Source of the DNA: Spongilla lacustris
Lineage: Eukaryota; Porifera; Demospongiae; Spongillida; Spongillidae
Assembly (NCBI GenBank): GCA_949361645.1
Contig: OX442415.1
Location: 1,421,798-1,485,797, forward strand
Reading direction: 5' to 3'
Length of the DNA: 64,000 bases
Shown: in pieces, positions 24,905 through 36,890 of the stretch
How positions within the stretch are numbered: position 1 is the stretch's first letter
How the letters are laid out: each line of letters opens with the position of its first letter
Made by a program: the position numbers and the translations under genes
Notes under the pieces: model-generated
The model's database searches: none
Told to the model about the DNA's origin: nothing
Seen by the model: the letters and a program-made list of their open reading frames with translations, nothing else

Positions 24905-25095
24905 ACTTCTGCTGAATGTGTTACCTTAGTTACAGTTGCCTTTGCTGTTTCGCTATTAGAAACAGTATACCTCCATTTTTTGTATTTCCTCATGTTCACT
25001 TTTGTGATCACTTCAATTTGTGCCCAATGGTCCAAAAGGAAGTAACGGTGCTGCTAATCCATCTGGTTGGATGACAGAGGAAATTGTTGAACTGT
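24905..25095 (+). mobile_element. DDE transposase remnant, frameshifted
   Basis: Fragments in shifting plus-strand frames resemble the middle of a DDE_1-type transposase: SAECVTLVTVAFAVS, then SIPPFFVFPHVHF, then NGPKGSNGAANPSGWMTEEI. The order matches the usual series of blocks before the second catalytic Asp. At least two frame changes occur and the rest is lost. It is cut off by the Kelch fragment on the right. Confidence 0.65.
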
Positions 25096-25164
25096 TTGAA
25101 GCAAGAAAGATTGTCAGAAAAAATAATGTGCTAAGGTGCAATTTGAAGAGAAGAGAGGCCTTCA

Positions 25165-25348
25165 AAAAAAGTGTGGCCCCTACCTCAACATCATCAGTCC
25201 ATCTCTTCCACTTATCCTTATCATCCAACATGTACGCTCCTCCTCCTCCTCCCCACATAACCCTACCCTCCACCTCCACTAAACCATCACCACCATACGC
25301 TTGACCACCTCGCTCTGGTACATTTTTACAACTTTCGAAATGAAGCAT
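25165..25348 (-). pseudogene. Kelch exon-1 fragment (K4), inverted
   Basis: On the minus strand it reads MLHFESCKNVPERGGQAYGG, LVEVEGRVMWGGGGG and DDKDKWKRWTDDVEVGATL, the first third of the Kelch exon, then stops matching near 25165 where transposase remnant begins. The acceptor-like ttttctttag immediately precedes the ATG. It points away from the ROC-COR copy at 25.6 kb, so that locus is rearranged. Confidence 0.85.
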
Positions 25349-25435
25349 CTAAAGAAAATAATAATTTTTAAATAGTTAATGCAGACAGCTTAGTCTCGTA
25401 CCCAGACCTAGGTACGCACCGCTACAGCTCACCAC

Positions 25436-25472
<37 letters not shown>

Positions 25473-25627
25473 GGCTCTAGTAGCTATGCCTAATGGCGAG
25501 GCTGGCTACCTCAGGCTAATGGCAAGTGATCTTTTTGTTAACGGCGAGGCTATTAATGGATACACTATCCTTGGCTATGTGGTATAACGTCGGCGTTTGA
25601 TTGCAGCTCGTGTGTACTCCTTCGCAC
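25349..25627. promoter_or_regulatory. Duplicated 5' region of the Kelch gene, inverted
   Basis: From the K4 start to cgaaggagtacacac the minus strand repeats, in order, the region upstream of the intact Kelch gene (about 49860-50260), including blocks such as cctcgccattaggcatagct and aaaagatcacttcccattag. It also holds a G run of about 33 (25438-25470). The right edge abuts the truncated ROC exon of G3, so this piece lies between two divergent gene fragments. A promoter role is inferred from position only. Confidence 0.55.
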
Positions 25628-27973
25628 ACACCTAAACTAAAAACAAAGCAACGTGTCAGTACAGGACTGGCTGACAACCCTGTTAGAGCCATCTCCTTCA
25701 CACTGGCTGGTGCAGGTGGACAAGAGGAGGATGACTGGTTAGTGGTTGAAGATGACGAGGCACTCATGAAAATTGTTGGTGCAACTATTAAACAAGGTGG
25801 TGTATCCATGGCACCATCATTGGCTGATGTGGTGAGCACTCTCCCAAAGATGGCCATCAGTGTACATGTATCTACTAGTGGAGCTGGTGTTAGTCACTCT
25901 ACTGCCAATGAGAATACCACCCCCAAACAGAGCAGGACTGATGATGTCACTCCACTGAGCACCATAGAGCATACCACCCAACATACAGATATAGAGGATG
26001 AGCTAGTTCGTCACATCAACCACTCCTCAGGTATGGGTAAGGGAAGGTTAATTGTGTACATATTGTTAACCTGCAATTTGCTTGGTATAGACAAGGAGCA
26101 ACTCTTTGGTGTAAAGTGGATCCAGTTCATAGACAGTGGTGGTCAACTCCAGTACCATGATATCCTTCCATTGTTCATTCAAAACCCTGCTGTTGTTATA
26201 TTTGTATTGAAATTGTCAGAAGAGCTATCACATCACCCCACCATTGAGTACTATGGAGCAGATGGCAAGCCTGTTGGTAAACCATATCGATCATCTCTCT
26301 CTCATAAACAGATCCTTCAACAGTCTTGGAGCAATTCACTCACAGGATGCTCATCCTCTGATCATTGTCGTGGGAACACATAGAGATGCCAATGATAGAT
26401 GTGCTGAAACCATCCAAGAGAAAAACCAACAGCTCCAGGCGTTACTGGATTCTACCCACTTTGAGGTGCTTTGCTGTGGAGAAAGAATGAAAGAGCTGAT
26501 ATTTGCTGTGAATGGCCTTTCCCCGGAAGATATGGACAGACATGTTGCCCAGGTACTTAAGAAGCAATTCATATCCATGTCACCCCAGCAGTTAATAAAA
26601 ATGCCTTTAGCATGGTTTGGGCTGGAGGTTGTTCTCCAAAGGTCTTCCCATGATGGTGTCTTGAGTCTTGTAGAGTGTCAGGCGTCTGCTAAAAGGTTTC
26701 ACATTGAAGGAGATTCATTCTCTGCTGCCTTGCACCATCTTGTCAAACACAATGTGTTCGTATATTACCCAGAGGTTCTTCCCCAAACAGTGTTCTGTGA
26801 CCCCCAGGTAGTCCTCACCAAGGTGACTGAACTGGTGCAGTACCACCACAAGCTCAGGGATAACCCAGAGGAGGGTGTAGCTGCTGTGAGTGACCTGGTC
26901 ATGTTCAGGGACCATGGCCTGTTGTCAGTGGAGCTACTGAGGAAGTTTCCAAAGTATTACAAAGAGGGTCTGTTCACACCACAAGATCTAGTGAAGTTGC
27001 TGGTGAGTCATGGTGCCATAGATGGTGAGTACTTGATGCCTGCTCTGCTGCCCCACCTGGACTCCAACCAAGTGTCCAAGTACCTTGAAAGAGGTGCCTC
27101 CCTGATGATTAGGTTCCTCCATGGCTATATTCCTAGCGGTCTTTTTTGCTGTCTTGTGGCCCTTTTCTTGGAAGGTGTGCATGGATAGGGGCAAGCCGAT
27201 ATGTCTGTATCGCAACTGCATCAGATTAGTACATAAAGACTCCTCAGAAATTGTGACCCTTGTTAACATGTTCTCCTATATAGTAGTGCATGTTGATGAG
27301 GCTTCAAGTGAGATGTGTAGGGAGATGAGAGGTCTTGTCCATAGTGGTATCAAGATTGCCTGTAGTGTGCTCAAGTACCATAATGTCCAGTTTGAAGATG
27401 CCTTCATGTGTGCAGGAGCCCGTTGTACCTCAGACCCTCCTCATGTAGCTGTAGTGGTGTGTTCAAGGTCAGCACACAAGTGGAAGTGTACCATTTTAGA
27501 TGACCAGAATGGAGACCTGAGTGAGGACCAGCTGATGTGGTTGGGTGGATTTGTACAAACAGGTTTGGAGGACCGAAAGCCCAGTACAACAGGTGGGTGA
27601 TGTGTGTGGTAGTACCATTTGACCACCATCTGTTCCATCTCTGTACAGTTCCCTTGTCCCTGGACAGTGAACCATCATTACCACACCTCATGGACAGGGT
27701 AGCAGCTGTGATTCCCCACAAGTTAAGTATGAGATAGTTGGACTTCAGCTTGGCCTCACACTAGGTGAGCTTCAAGTGATAGGTCCACACCATCCAAGCC
27801 TAGAGGACCACCACAGAGCATATGTTGAGATGTTTGGTGTGTGGAGGAGACGTGGATCACCTCCTTACACCTGGAAGACAATCATTGATGTGTTGAGGTG
27901 TGCTAGTGTTGGTGAAGTCCTGTTACCTGAACAGTTGACCTCCTGGATCACAGTGGGATCAGGTGATCCATGA
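25628..27973 (+). pseudogene. ROC-COR-death gene lacking P-loop (family copy G3)
   Basis: Exon 1 (to 26030) begins inside the ROC region at KQRVSTGLADNPVRAISFTL; the segment with the P-loop is missing. After a 60-bp intron, exon 2 (26091-27592) has IDSGGQLQYHD, GTHRD and the COR-like region. The last exon (27649-27973) has PLSLDSEPSLPHLMDRVAAV, then a death-fold module: LQLGLTLGELQVIG, AYVEMFGVWRRRG, YTWKTIIDVLRCASVGEVL. Lesions relative to the intact copy are a 2-nt loss near 26320, a frameshift near 27165 where about a dozen bases are missing, and a 5-nt insertion near 27722. The 60-bp intron has no stop and is a multiple of three. Without a P-loop it could not bind nucleotide conventionally. 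Confidence 0.85.
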
Positions 27974-28494
27974 AGCTGTGAACAATGTACAATCACAGTG
28001 ACCTCACATGCATACTAATATCTGACCCATGAAATAAGCTGTAAATGATTACATGACGATTATGCAATTCTAATCTTGTATTAGTGTGTCATGATATCTG
28101 CAGTATAAAGTACATAGTGTATTTTAAGATGTAATATAATGACTTTTGTGTGTGTATATATATATATAATTATATATATATATATATATAATGTAGTAGA
28201 TATTTAGTTCAGTGTACATGTAGCTTAGTATTTAGTTTGTTGCATTGTGTTCCTCATATTGTGTTTGTGTTTATTGCATAACCATTATATATAATTATTA
28301 ACAATACATGTATAATTATTATACCAAGAATAAACACAAGAAAAAGTTACGATGACTGGATCCTATTAAATATGGCCGTAGCAACACAACGAGCAAGACA
28401 TTTAAAAAATAATAATAAACAGTCCTCTCTTTCACCTATTCCAATTGCATAATGATGATTAATTGTTACATCTGTTGGGTCCTTTTGGGTGATT
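27974..28494. other. AT-rich 3' flank shared with other copies
   Basis: This region, including a (TA)n tract at 28157-28192 and the block attaattgttacatctgttg at 28458, recurs in reverse next to copy G4 (46975-47160). It recurs in part after the ankyrin gene (40020-40360). No gene is seen. Confidence 0.6.
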
Positions 28495-30175
28495 ATGAGA
28501 TCACCCCAGTGGATCACCTAGATGAGGGTGCTGGTGAGGTCACCCCAGTGGATCACCTAGATGAGGGTGCAGGTGAGCTCACCCCAGTATATCACTTAGA
28601 TGAGGGTGCAGGTGAGGTCACCCCAGTGGATCACCTAGATGAGGGTGCAGGTGAGGTCACCCCAGTGGATCACCTAGATGAGGGTGCTGGTGAGGTCACC
28701 CCAGTGGATCACCTAGATGAGGGTGCTGGTGAGGTCACCCCAGTGGATCACCTAGATGAGGGTGCTGGTGAGGTCACCCCAATGGATCACCTAGATGAGG
28801 GTACAGGTGAGGTCACCCCAGTGGATCACCTAGATGAGGGTGCTGGTGAGGTCACCCCAGTGGATCACCTAGATGAGGGTGCTGGTGAGGTCACCCCAGT
28901 GGATCACCTAGATGAGGGTGCAGGTGAGCTCACCCCAGTATATCACTTAGATGAGGGTGCAGGTGAGGTCACCCCAGTGGATCACCTAGATGAGGGTGCA
29001 GGTGAGGTCACCCCAGTGGATCACCTAGATGAGGGTGCTGGTGAGGTCACCCCAGTGGATCACCTAGATGAGGGTGCTGGTGAGGTCACCCCAGTGGATC
29101 ACCTAGATGAGGGTGCTGGTGAGGTCACCCCAGTGGATCACCTAGATGAGGGTGCTGGTGAGGTCACCCCAGTGGATCACCTAGATGAGGGTGCTGGTGA
29201 GGTCACCCCAGTGGATCACCTAGATGAGGGTGCTGGTGAGGTTACCCCAGTGGATCACCTAGATGAGGGTGCAGGTGAGGTCACCCCAGTGGATCACCTA
29301 GATGAGGGGATCACCTAGATGAGGGTGCTGGTGAGGTCACCCCAGTGGATCACCTAGATGAGGGTGCAGGTGAGGTCACCCCAGTGGATCACCTAGATGA
29401 GGGTGCTGGTGAGGTCACCCCAGTGGATCACCTAGATGAGGGTGCAGGTGAGGTCACCCCAGTGGATCACCTAGATGAGGGTGCTGGTGAGGTCACCCCA
29501 GAGGATCACCTGATGAGGGTGCAGGTGAGGTCACCCCAGTGGATCACCTAGATGAGGGTGCTGGTGAGGTCACCCCAGTGGATCACCTAGATGAGGGTGC
29601 AGGTGAGGTCACCCCAGTGGATCACCTAGATGAGGGTGCAGGTGAGATCACCCCAGTGGATCACCTAGATGAGGGTACAGGTGAGGTCACCCCGTGCCAG
29701 TGAATCACCTAGATGAGGGTGCAGGTGAGGTCACCCCAGTGGATCACCTAGATGAGGGTACAGGTGAGGTCACCCCGTGCCAGTGAATCACCTAGATGAG
29801 GGTGCAGGTGAGGTCACCCCAGTGGATCACCTAGATGAGGGTGCTGGTGAGGTCACCCCAGTGGATCCCCTAGATGAGGGTGCAGGTGAGGTCACCCCAG
29901 TGGATCACCTAGATGAGGGTGCTGGTGAGGTCACCCCAGTGGATCACCTGATGAGGGTGCAGGTGAGGTCACCCCAGTGGATCACCTAGATGAGGGTGCA
30001 GGTGAGATCACCCCAGTGGATCACCTAGATGAGGGTGCAGGTGAGGTCACCCCAGTGGATCACCTAGATGAGGGTGCAGGTGAGGTCACCCCAGTGGATC
30101 ACCTAGATGAGGGTGCAGGTGAGGTCACCCCGCGCCAGTGAATCACCTAGATGAGGGTGCAGGTGAGGTCAGTGG
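28495..30175. repeat. 39-bp minisatellite, long array (about 43 units)
   Basis: The unit is gatcacctagatgagggtgc followed by aggtgaggtcaccccagtg, 39 bp, with small variants (ctggtgagg, cgcgccagtgaa) and a few deletions. Because 39 is divisible by three, it reads through as the peptide VDHLDEGAGEVTP repeated, interrupted by indels near 29310, 29510 and 29700. I do not believe it is coding: there is no flanking exon, and other frames are open too. It abuts the 3' end of the truncated MGAT2 duplicate. Confidence 0.95.
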
Positions 30176-30320
30176 ATCAGTTGGCCATCTAAAGCATTGC
30201 TAGTCAGCACATGTAGGTCATAATTTTTCATGGCTTCATGCATTAGCTTTACATGTAGTATGCAATTGAATGTGTAGTAATGACTTGATTATTACAAACA
30301 AATAATGTATTAACATTTCA

Positions 30321-30978
30321 TTAGCTGGAGCCCTTCTTGGAGTAGGACAAGCAGAGGGTGTGGTCTCTGACATCACCCCACCCCCCATAATTCATGCCCA
30401 GACTGGCGGGGGGCATGTTGGGGTTATTGGAGAGGTCCAGTGAACTGGGGAAGAGGTAGGTCTTCTGGGAGTCAAGGTGACTGCGGACAGTGTGTGCTGC
30501 ATCATCTGGTCTGCAGGAGGTACCAGAGTGGTGTACTCCCCCACTGGATGGGGGGGGGGGGGGGGGGTATAAAATATATACAGGTATCTATGAGGTCATT
30601 AAACTATGGCAACAGGATGACATAAATGTGCAATTACATGTACTGTAAAGTCCAACTTACAAGCCCTCCCTTCACCAACCAAAGAAATAAATGGCTCCTG
30701 TTAAATTTATAATTGTGCTTTAACTTGTTTTGCAGTGAGCCAGCCACATGTCTTGAATACTGAATATTGAAATATAGTTATTACCAACTACCAAACCAAC
30801 TAGATGTTGCACACAGTAGCCTACTTTGCAGCAAACCTCCTACCATGTACACATGTGCACACACACACGCACACACACATGCACACAAATGCACACACAC
30901 ACATGCACACACACACATGCACACACACAGACACACACACACACACACACGCACACACAGACACACACACGCACACAT

Positions 30979-31015
<37 letters not shown>

Positions 31016-32581
31016 GACACACACACACATATCATGACCCTATACATACCATGACCCTATATGGAACACTCTGGGTGCTCTCATCACCATGACTTTTATG
31101 TTACGCTTCAGACAGGAATAGCCCAGTGATTGAAGGGTCCAATCCCAATTGTAGTCGTCATGGGTACAGAAGTCCTGGTGGGCATTAAATAAAAGAATGT
31201 TTAGCACCGGTCTCCTGTACCTCAGCACAGCCCCTCAGTCTGTTCCACGTGTGCCTGTCCATACCAAACCCCATGTTGTTCCTGCCCGCATTCCACGCTT
31301 CCGTAGAGACCTGGGGAGGAGGTAATTCTAATCAATACATGCCACACACTCCTCCATCCTTTTCCATCCTCCCCCACATTTCACCTTATCACTGATGCCC
31401 TGATAGCTTCCAAAGGAGTAGGTCCCCAGGTTAATGAGGTCACAATCTTCACAATGCCTGGGAATCATCATGCAGGTCAACTAGGATGTAGCCACACCCC
31501 TCAACCCACTGACGTTTAGCAAAATCATCAAAGTTGCATCATTAAGCACTCACTAGGAGTTAGCCATACATGAGTGGGGGGCCCGGGGGAAAGGGGGCAG
31601 ACTTCGAGAAGGGTGGGGGGAGGGGGCAGAAAAGGTTCAATTTGCATTAGGTCCATACTAATTTAAGGCAAGCATACATTGCATGCAACTCAAATGAATA
31701 ATGGTATAAGTTCAGTGATTCTTTAGTTTACTGATAGTTTACAGAGTCACCTGGGAAGTCACCTCTGCCCCTCAAAGTATATTCATTTAGGCTGTGGGAC
31801 TTTATTACAGCTATCATAACAACTGTTGCAATAGTAACAGTTATGATAGCTGTTATGATGGTGGTTATGGCAACCCTTACCCTGGTACATGTAAACTCTA
31901 CCTAATCAACTGATCCTGAATTGCTTCATGAAGATATTCTAACTATAGCCATTCAACAACACCAATGGGCACAACACTTACACATTCTTAAGTTGGATGA
32001 GTTTTTTGGTCACATCGACAAAGTCAGGTGACAGGAAGTGATCCTCTTCCAGGAATATCACGTGACCATTGAAACCATACGTGGAGGTCAGGTGATCAAA
32101 CACTGTGTTGATCTGCAGAACGATTCATGAACACGAGGAAACCACACCCCCACACACTGTGGTGTATCATTCAGTGTCAGCCCATGACAGCAGTGTGCTC
32201 ATGTATCATATACAAGTGCATAGCAACATAGGATGTAAGGAAACAGTAGATCAAATAGTTACAATCAATAGAAGTGTTCCTCACACACACACACACCCTA
32301 GCCCATGCAGCTAGAAACTGTGACAAAATGGCACATGTCCAATGATGACATCACTGTTCCTTCTCTTGTGTACCTACAATGCTACAATGTCACAGACACC
32401 CACAAAGCATACATGTATATACTGGTACTCTCCTTCCCTCCCTCCCACTCCTCCCTCTCCTCCCTCCTCCCACTCCTCCCACCTTCCACCACCAGTGGTG
32501 CTTGATGGCTGTGAAGTGAGCTTCTCTGTAGTGGCCATACGAGTCCGGATGAAGAGCATTGGTGCAGTTGATGGCTATAGC

Positions 32582-32668
<87 letters not shown>

Positions 32669-32910
32669 ATGTGTATATGTATGTGTTGTGTGTGCATGTA
32701 CATGTGTGTATGTGTGTATGTGTGCATTTGTGTATGTGTCATGTGTCATGTGTCATGTGTGTGCATGTGTGTGTTGTGGATAGTACCAGGCATACAAGTC
32801 ACTTCCACATACCTTGACTTGGAGATATCTCGAGGGCAGTCGTTTTTTGACGGACCAGGGAAGGAGTCAGGGAACAGTTGTGCAGAGAAAGGATAGAAGA
32901 TCTGAAGTAC
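30321..32910 (-). pseudogene. MGAT2: MGAT2 duplicate lacking exon 1
   Basis: Seven minus-strand exons correspond one-to-one, with equal lengths, to exons 2-8 of the complete gene at 41139-44844: 32910-32813, 32582-32483, 32112-31982, 31457-31385, 31310-31221, 31174-31050 and 30543-30321. Splice sites are intact, and motifs such as [23 protein letters not shown] and [10 protein letters not shown] are present. The first exon, with the start codon, membrane anchor and stem, is absent; homology ends at about 33306, just beyond a foldback element. It therefore cannot make a Golgi-anchored enzyme by itself. High similarity of introns and microsatellites implies a recent duplication. Confidence 0.9.
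30852..31030. repeat. (CA)n-rich microsatellite just downstream of MGAT2-duplicate exon 7 donor
   Basis: CA repeats with interspersed catg and cagaca. The equivalent block beside the complete gene is at 41686-41930. Confidence 0.95.
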
Positions 32911-32916
32911 CTTTGA

Positions 32917-32969
<53 letters not shown>

Positions 32970-33004
32970 TACCCGTGTGTGTGTGTGTGTGTGTGTGTGT
33001 ACGT
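32284..33004. repeat. GT microsatellites flanking MGAT2-duplicate exons 2 and 3
   Basis: Main runs are 32585-32667 (directly 5' of exon 3 on the coding strand) and 32919-33000 (directly 5' of exon 2). A small CA run lies at 32284-32297. Exons lie between the runs. Confidence 0.9.
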
Positions 33005-33135
33005 ACCCATGTGTGTGTGATGCATGTGTACATGTGTGATAACAATGCAATAGCTATCTTTTACCCCATTTACACCTACAAGTCACAATGAAAGTTATGT
33101 CATATGTACATGCTGCACATGGTAACTAGGCACTG

Positions 33136-33289
33136 AAAAAGCAATTCCTCTTCTCCCAGTGTGCATGGTCATGTGGACACCATGGTGATATATACATTGT
33201 GCACACACTTATGTGTCTGTGTATATATCACCATGGTGTCCACATGTCATGACCATGCACACTGGGAGAAAAGGAATATTGCTTTTTTT
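33136..33289. mobile_element. Foldback (MITE-like) hairpin, duplicate copy
   Basis: A near-perfect inverted repeat. The left arm starts aaaaagcaattcctcttctc and includes cccagtgtgcatggtcatg and caccatggtgatatata; the right arm mirrors it to gcttttttta. The arms are about 65 bp around a short loop at 33200-33220. The same hairpin is at 44032-44189, and similarity between the two MGAT2 regions ends shortly after it. Confidence 0.9.
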
Positions 33290-33306
33290 ATGGGCAATGA
33301 GAGCGC

Positions 33307-34605
33307 AGTGGAGTTAGCAGACCTACAAATTTTTATTGGATCCATCAACTACGTACTACCTAGCCCTAGGCTGTTGTATATCTGCTGAAATGTATGAGCT
33401 AGTGTTTATAGTGGCCGTGGGGCACAGCTAGGTGAAACTGGGTTACACTGGTAATGTCTAGATCTGTTGACATCTCTGACAGTGTAGGGTCTGCTACCTT
33501 TACTCGTGTGGTCATGAATTCTGATGTGTCTTCATCGTGCCACATTGTAGCTGTGACTGTGCATGCAATTTATGTGACATTCAAAATGGCACTTACATGT
33601 TTTGCTACTCGCGTACAGTAGTTCCAAGTAGAGCAAAACGCCCTCTGCAAGCCTTGGTTGTCTATATAAACCAACCACGGGTGCACCGCAATCAGTACCG
33701 ATAGGGCAGGTAACTATATTCACCACTAACAGCATCCACAGCAGATAAAATTTACTCTGTACATGTACATGTCTACGATCTACAACACAAAATGTGTGAA
33801 GAGAAAAACGTAGGCACGTATGCACACTGTACAAATGGAGGCTGCTTCAGTGGTGGTATTCCCATTTGTCCAATGCGAGCTGGTAGCTCCACTTGTAGTT
33901 GATGGTTCCCCTGACACTAAGTCCTCTTGTAGTGTGGGGGTTAATGGTTTCACAGGTAGTGGCTTCACTTGCATTTGCAGTGAGGAGCTGGTGTTAGTAC
34001 TGTGTGGGGCTAGGATAGGGGGCCATTGTGGCTGGCCCCAGTGTTTGGGGCCGGCTCCGGTGTTTGGGGCCGGCTCCAGTTTAAGGTTCCACTCCACATG
34101 CTGGGGTCTACTTTTGTGATGACCCCATTCAATCCTGGTAATGTGACAACTGGCAGCTCCCCTGTTGGCAGTCTGATTACACCATATGTAAGAGGGGTGT
34201 TTAGGGGTTGGTGGGTGGGCGGGAGGGCTGGTTGTGTGGAGACTGAGAGTGCTATTGAGTAGGGGATGGCCTGGGCCTCGGATACAACTTGCAGTAAAGG
34301 ATACAAATTGCAGTAAAGGAGGATAGGTAGTGGGAGATAGGGCCATGGGGGCAAATGGGGTGGGGTGGGGGGGGGGTGCTGATTCCTATCGCAGTGTGAG
34401 AACTGCATTATTGTGGGGGCCACCAATGACCCTGTAGGATTTTTTAGCATCTGGTTCCTCCCTTGCTGGCAGTTTGATAACTCCATCTGCAATTGCTCCA
34501 CTGATGCACTGGTGCTAACTGGACATGTAGTGTGGGGCTACTAAGTTAACTTGCATTAATGCATGGTTCTGTCCGCTTGCAATTAGGGAGCTGACCTGGT
34601 TGGAC
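33307..34605. other. No confident gene; low-complexity frames
   Basis: Open minus-strand frames near 33780-34500 are rich in Pro, Thr and Ser (for example PPTPPHLPPWPYLPLPILL) with repeated NTGAGP-like blocks from a short tandem repeat at 34035-34080. I recognise no domain and no splice structure. Confidence 0.45.
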
Positions 34606-34607
34606 CC

Positions 34608-36890
34608 AGAGCCATTACAGGGTATAAATGGGACCAATGCAACAGACACACATACAGAGTGTAAATGGTACCATGGATATGATCCTAAAACAGACTCAAG
34701 TACAGGGTGTAAATGGGAGCATGAATTTGACCCCACAGCACACACAGGTACAGGGTGTAAATGGGACCATAGATTTGACCTTAAAACAGAATCAAGTACA
34801 GGGTGTAAATGGAACCATGGATTTGACCCCACAATAGACACGCCTACAAGGTTACAAGGTATCAATGGGACCATGGATTAGACCCCACAACCCCACAACA
34901 GACATAAGTACAGGGTGTAAATCGGACCATGGATTTGATAACAATTACAGTGTGTAAATCTGACCAGGGTTTTGACCCCACAACAGACAAAAGTACAAGG
35001 TGTAAATGGGACCATGGATTAGATCTCACAACAGACACGAACACAGGGTGTAAATGGGACCAATGAATTTACCCCACAATAGACTCAAGTACAGGGTGTA
35101 AATGCAAGGATCATGCATTTGACCCCCACAACAGACACAAGTACAGGGTGTAAATGGGAGCACAGAGTTTGACCCCACAACAGACACACGTACAGTGTGT
35201 AAATGGAACCAAGGATTTGACCATACAACAGACCCAAGTACAGGGTGTAAATGGGACTATAAATTTGACCACAAGTACAGGGTGTAAATGGGACCATAGA
35301 TTTGATCACAAGTACAGTGAGTAAATGGGACCATGGATTTGACTCCACAACAGACTAAAGTACAGGGTGTAAATGGGACCATAGATTTGACCCTAAACAG
35401 ACTCAAGTACAGGGTGTAAATGGGACCATGCATTTGACCATACAACAGACCCAAGTACAGGGTGTAAATGGGACCAAGGATTTGATCACATATACAGGGT
35501 GTCAATGGGCGGATTTGATCACAAGTACAGGGTGTAAATGGGACCATGGATTTGACTCCACAACAGACAAAAGTACAGGGTGTAAATGGGAACATAGATT
35601 TGACCCTAAACAGACACAAGTACAGGGTGTAAATGGGACCATGGATTTGACCCCATAACAGACACAAGTAAAAGGTGTAAATGGGTCCATGAGTTCGACC
35701 CCACAACAGACACATGTAAATAAGACCATGGATTTGATCACAAGTACAGGGTGTAAATGGGACCATGGATTTGATCACAAGTACAGGGAGTAAATCGGAC
35801 CATGGATTTGACTCCACAACAGATAAAAGTACAGGGTGTAAATGGGAACATAGATTTGGCCCTAAACAGACTTAAGTATAGGGTGTAAATGGGAGCATGA
35901 GTTTGACCCTACAACAGACACACATATAGGGTTAAATGGGACCATGAATTAGATCTCACAACAGACACAAGTACAGTGAGTAAATGGGACCAAGGATTTG
36001 ATCACAAGTACAGGTATAAATTGAACCACGGATTTGACCCCACAACAAACACAAGTAACAGGTGTAAATGGAATCATGGATTTGACCCCACAACAGACAC
36101 AAGTACAGGGTGTAAATGGGACCATGGATTTGAACCCACAACAAACACAAGTACGGGTGTAAATGGGATCATGGATTTGATCACAGGTACAGGGTGTAAA
36201 TGAAACCATGAGTTTGACCCCCCAACAGACACAAATACAGGGTGTAAATGGGACCATGGATTTGATAACAAGTACAGGGAGTAAATCGGACCGTGGATTT
36301 GATCACAAGTACAGGAAGTAAATCAGACCATAGATTTGACCCTAAAACAGACTCAAGTACAGGGTGTAAATGGGATCATGGATTTGACCCCACAGCATAC
36401 TCAAGTACAGGGTGTAAATGGGACCATGGATTTGACCCTAAAACAGATACAAGTACAGGTGTAAATGGGACCATAGATTTGACCCTACACAGACTCAAGT
36501 AGAGGGTGTATAAGGGACCATGGATTTGACCCCACAGCATACTCAAGTACAGGGTGTAAATCAAATGGGATCATGGATTTGACCCCACAACATACTCAAG
36601 TACAGGGACCATGGATTTGACCCCACAACAGACACAAGTACAGGGTGTAAATGGGACCATGGATCTGACCCTAAAGTACAGGGTGTAGGTGGGATCATGC
36701 ATTTGACCCTAAACAGACACGAGTACATGGTGTAAATGGGACCATGGATTCGACCCCAAAATACACAAGTACAGACATGTAAATGGACCATGCATGGATT
36801 TTATCCCACAACAGACTCAAGTACAGGGTGTAAAGGGGACCATGGATTTTATCCCACAACAGACACAAGTGCACGGTGTAAATGGGACCA
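34608..36890. repeat. 48-bp minisatellite, long degenerate array
   Basis: The consensus unit is acagggtgtaaatgggacca, tggatttgaccccacaacag, acacaagt. About 45 to 50 units with many indels fill 2.3 kb. Forty-eight is a multiple of three, so 16-residue repeats (GCKWDHGFDPTTDTST on plus) appear in patches but break at indels. I treat it as noncoding satellite. Confidence 0.92.

Noticed and set aside
28452..29551. Long open frame of VDHLDEGAGEVTP repeats
   Set aside because: It is the 39-bp minisatellite read in a frame kept open by its length; indels break it and there are no flanking exons.
28495..30175. Possible CRISPR array because of regular direct repeats
   Set aside because: Units are contiguous with no unique spacers, and the context is an intron-bearing eukaryotic genome.
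33780..34501. Pro/Ser/Thr-rich minus-strand frames
   Set aside because: Low complexity, no domain, overlapping frames equally open; no splice support.
34600..36502. Repeated GCKWDHGFDP protein
   Set aside because: Frame patches of the 48-bp minisatellite, broken by many indels, with no start or splice context.
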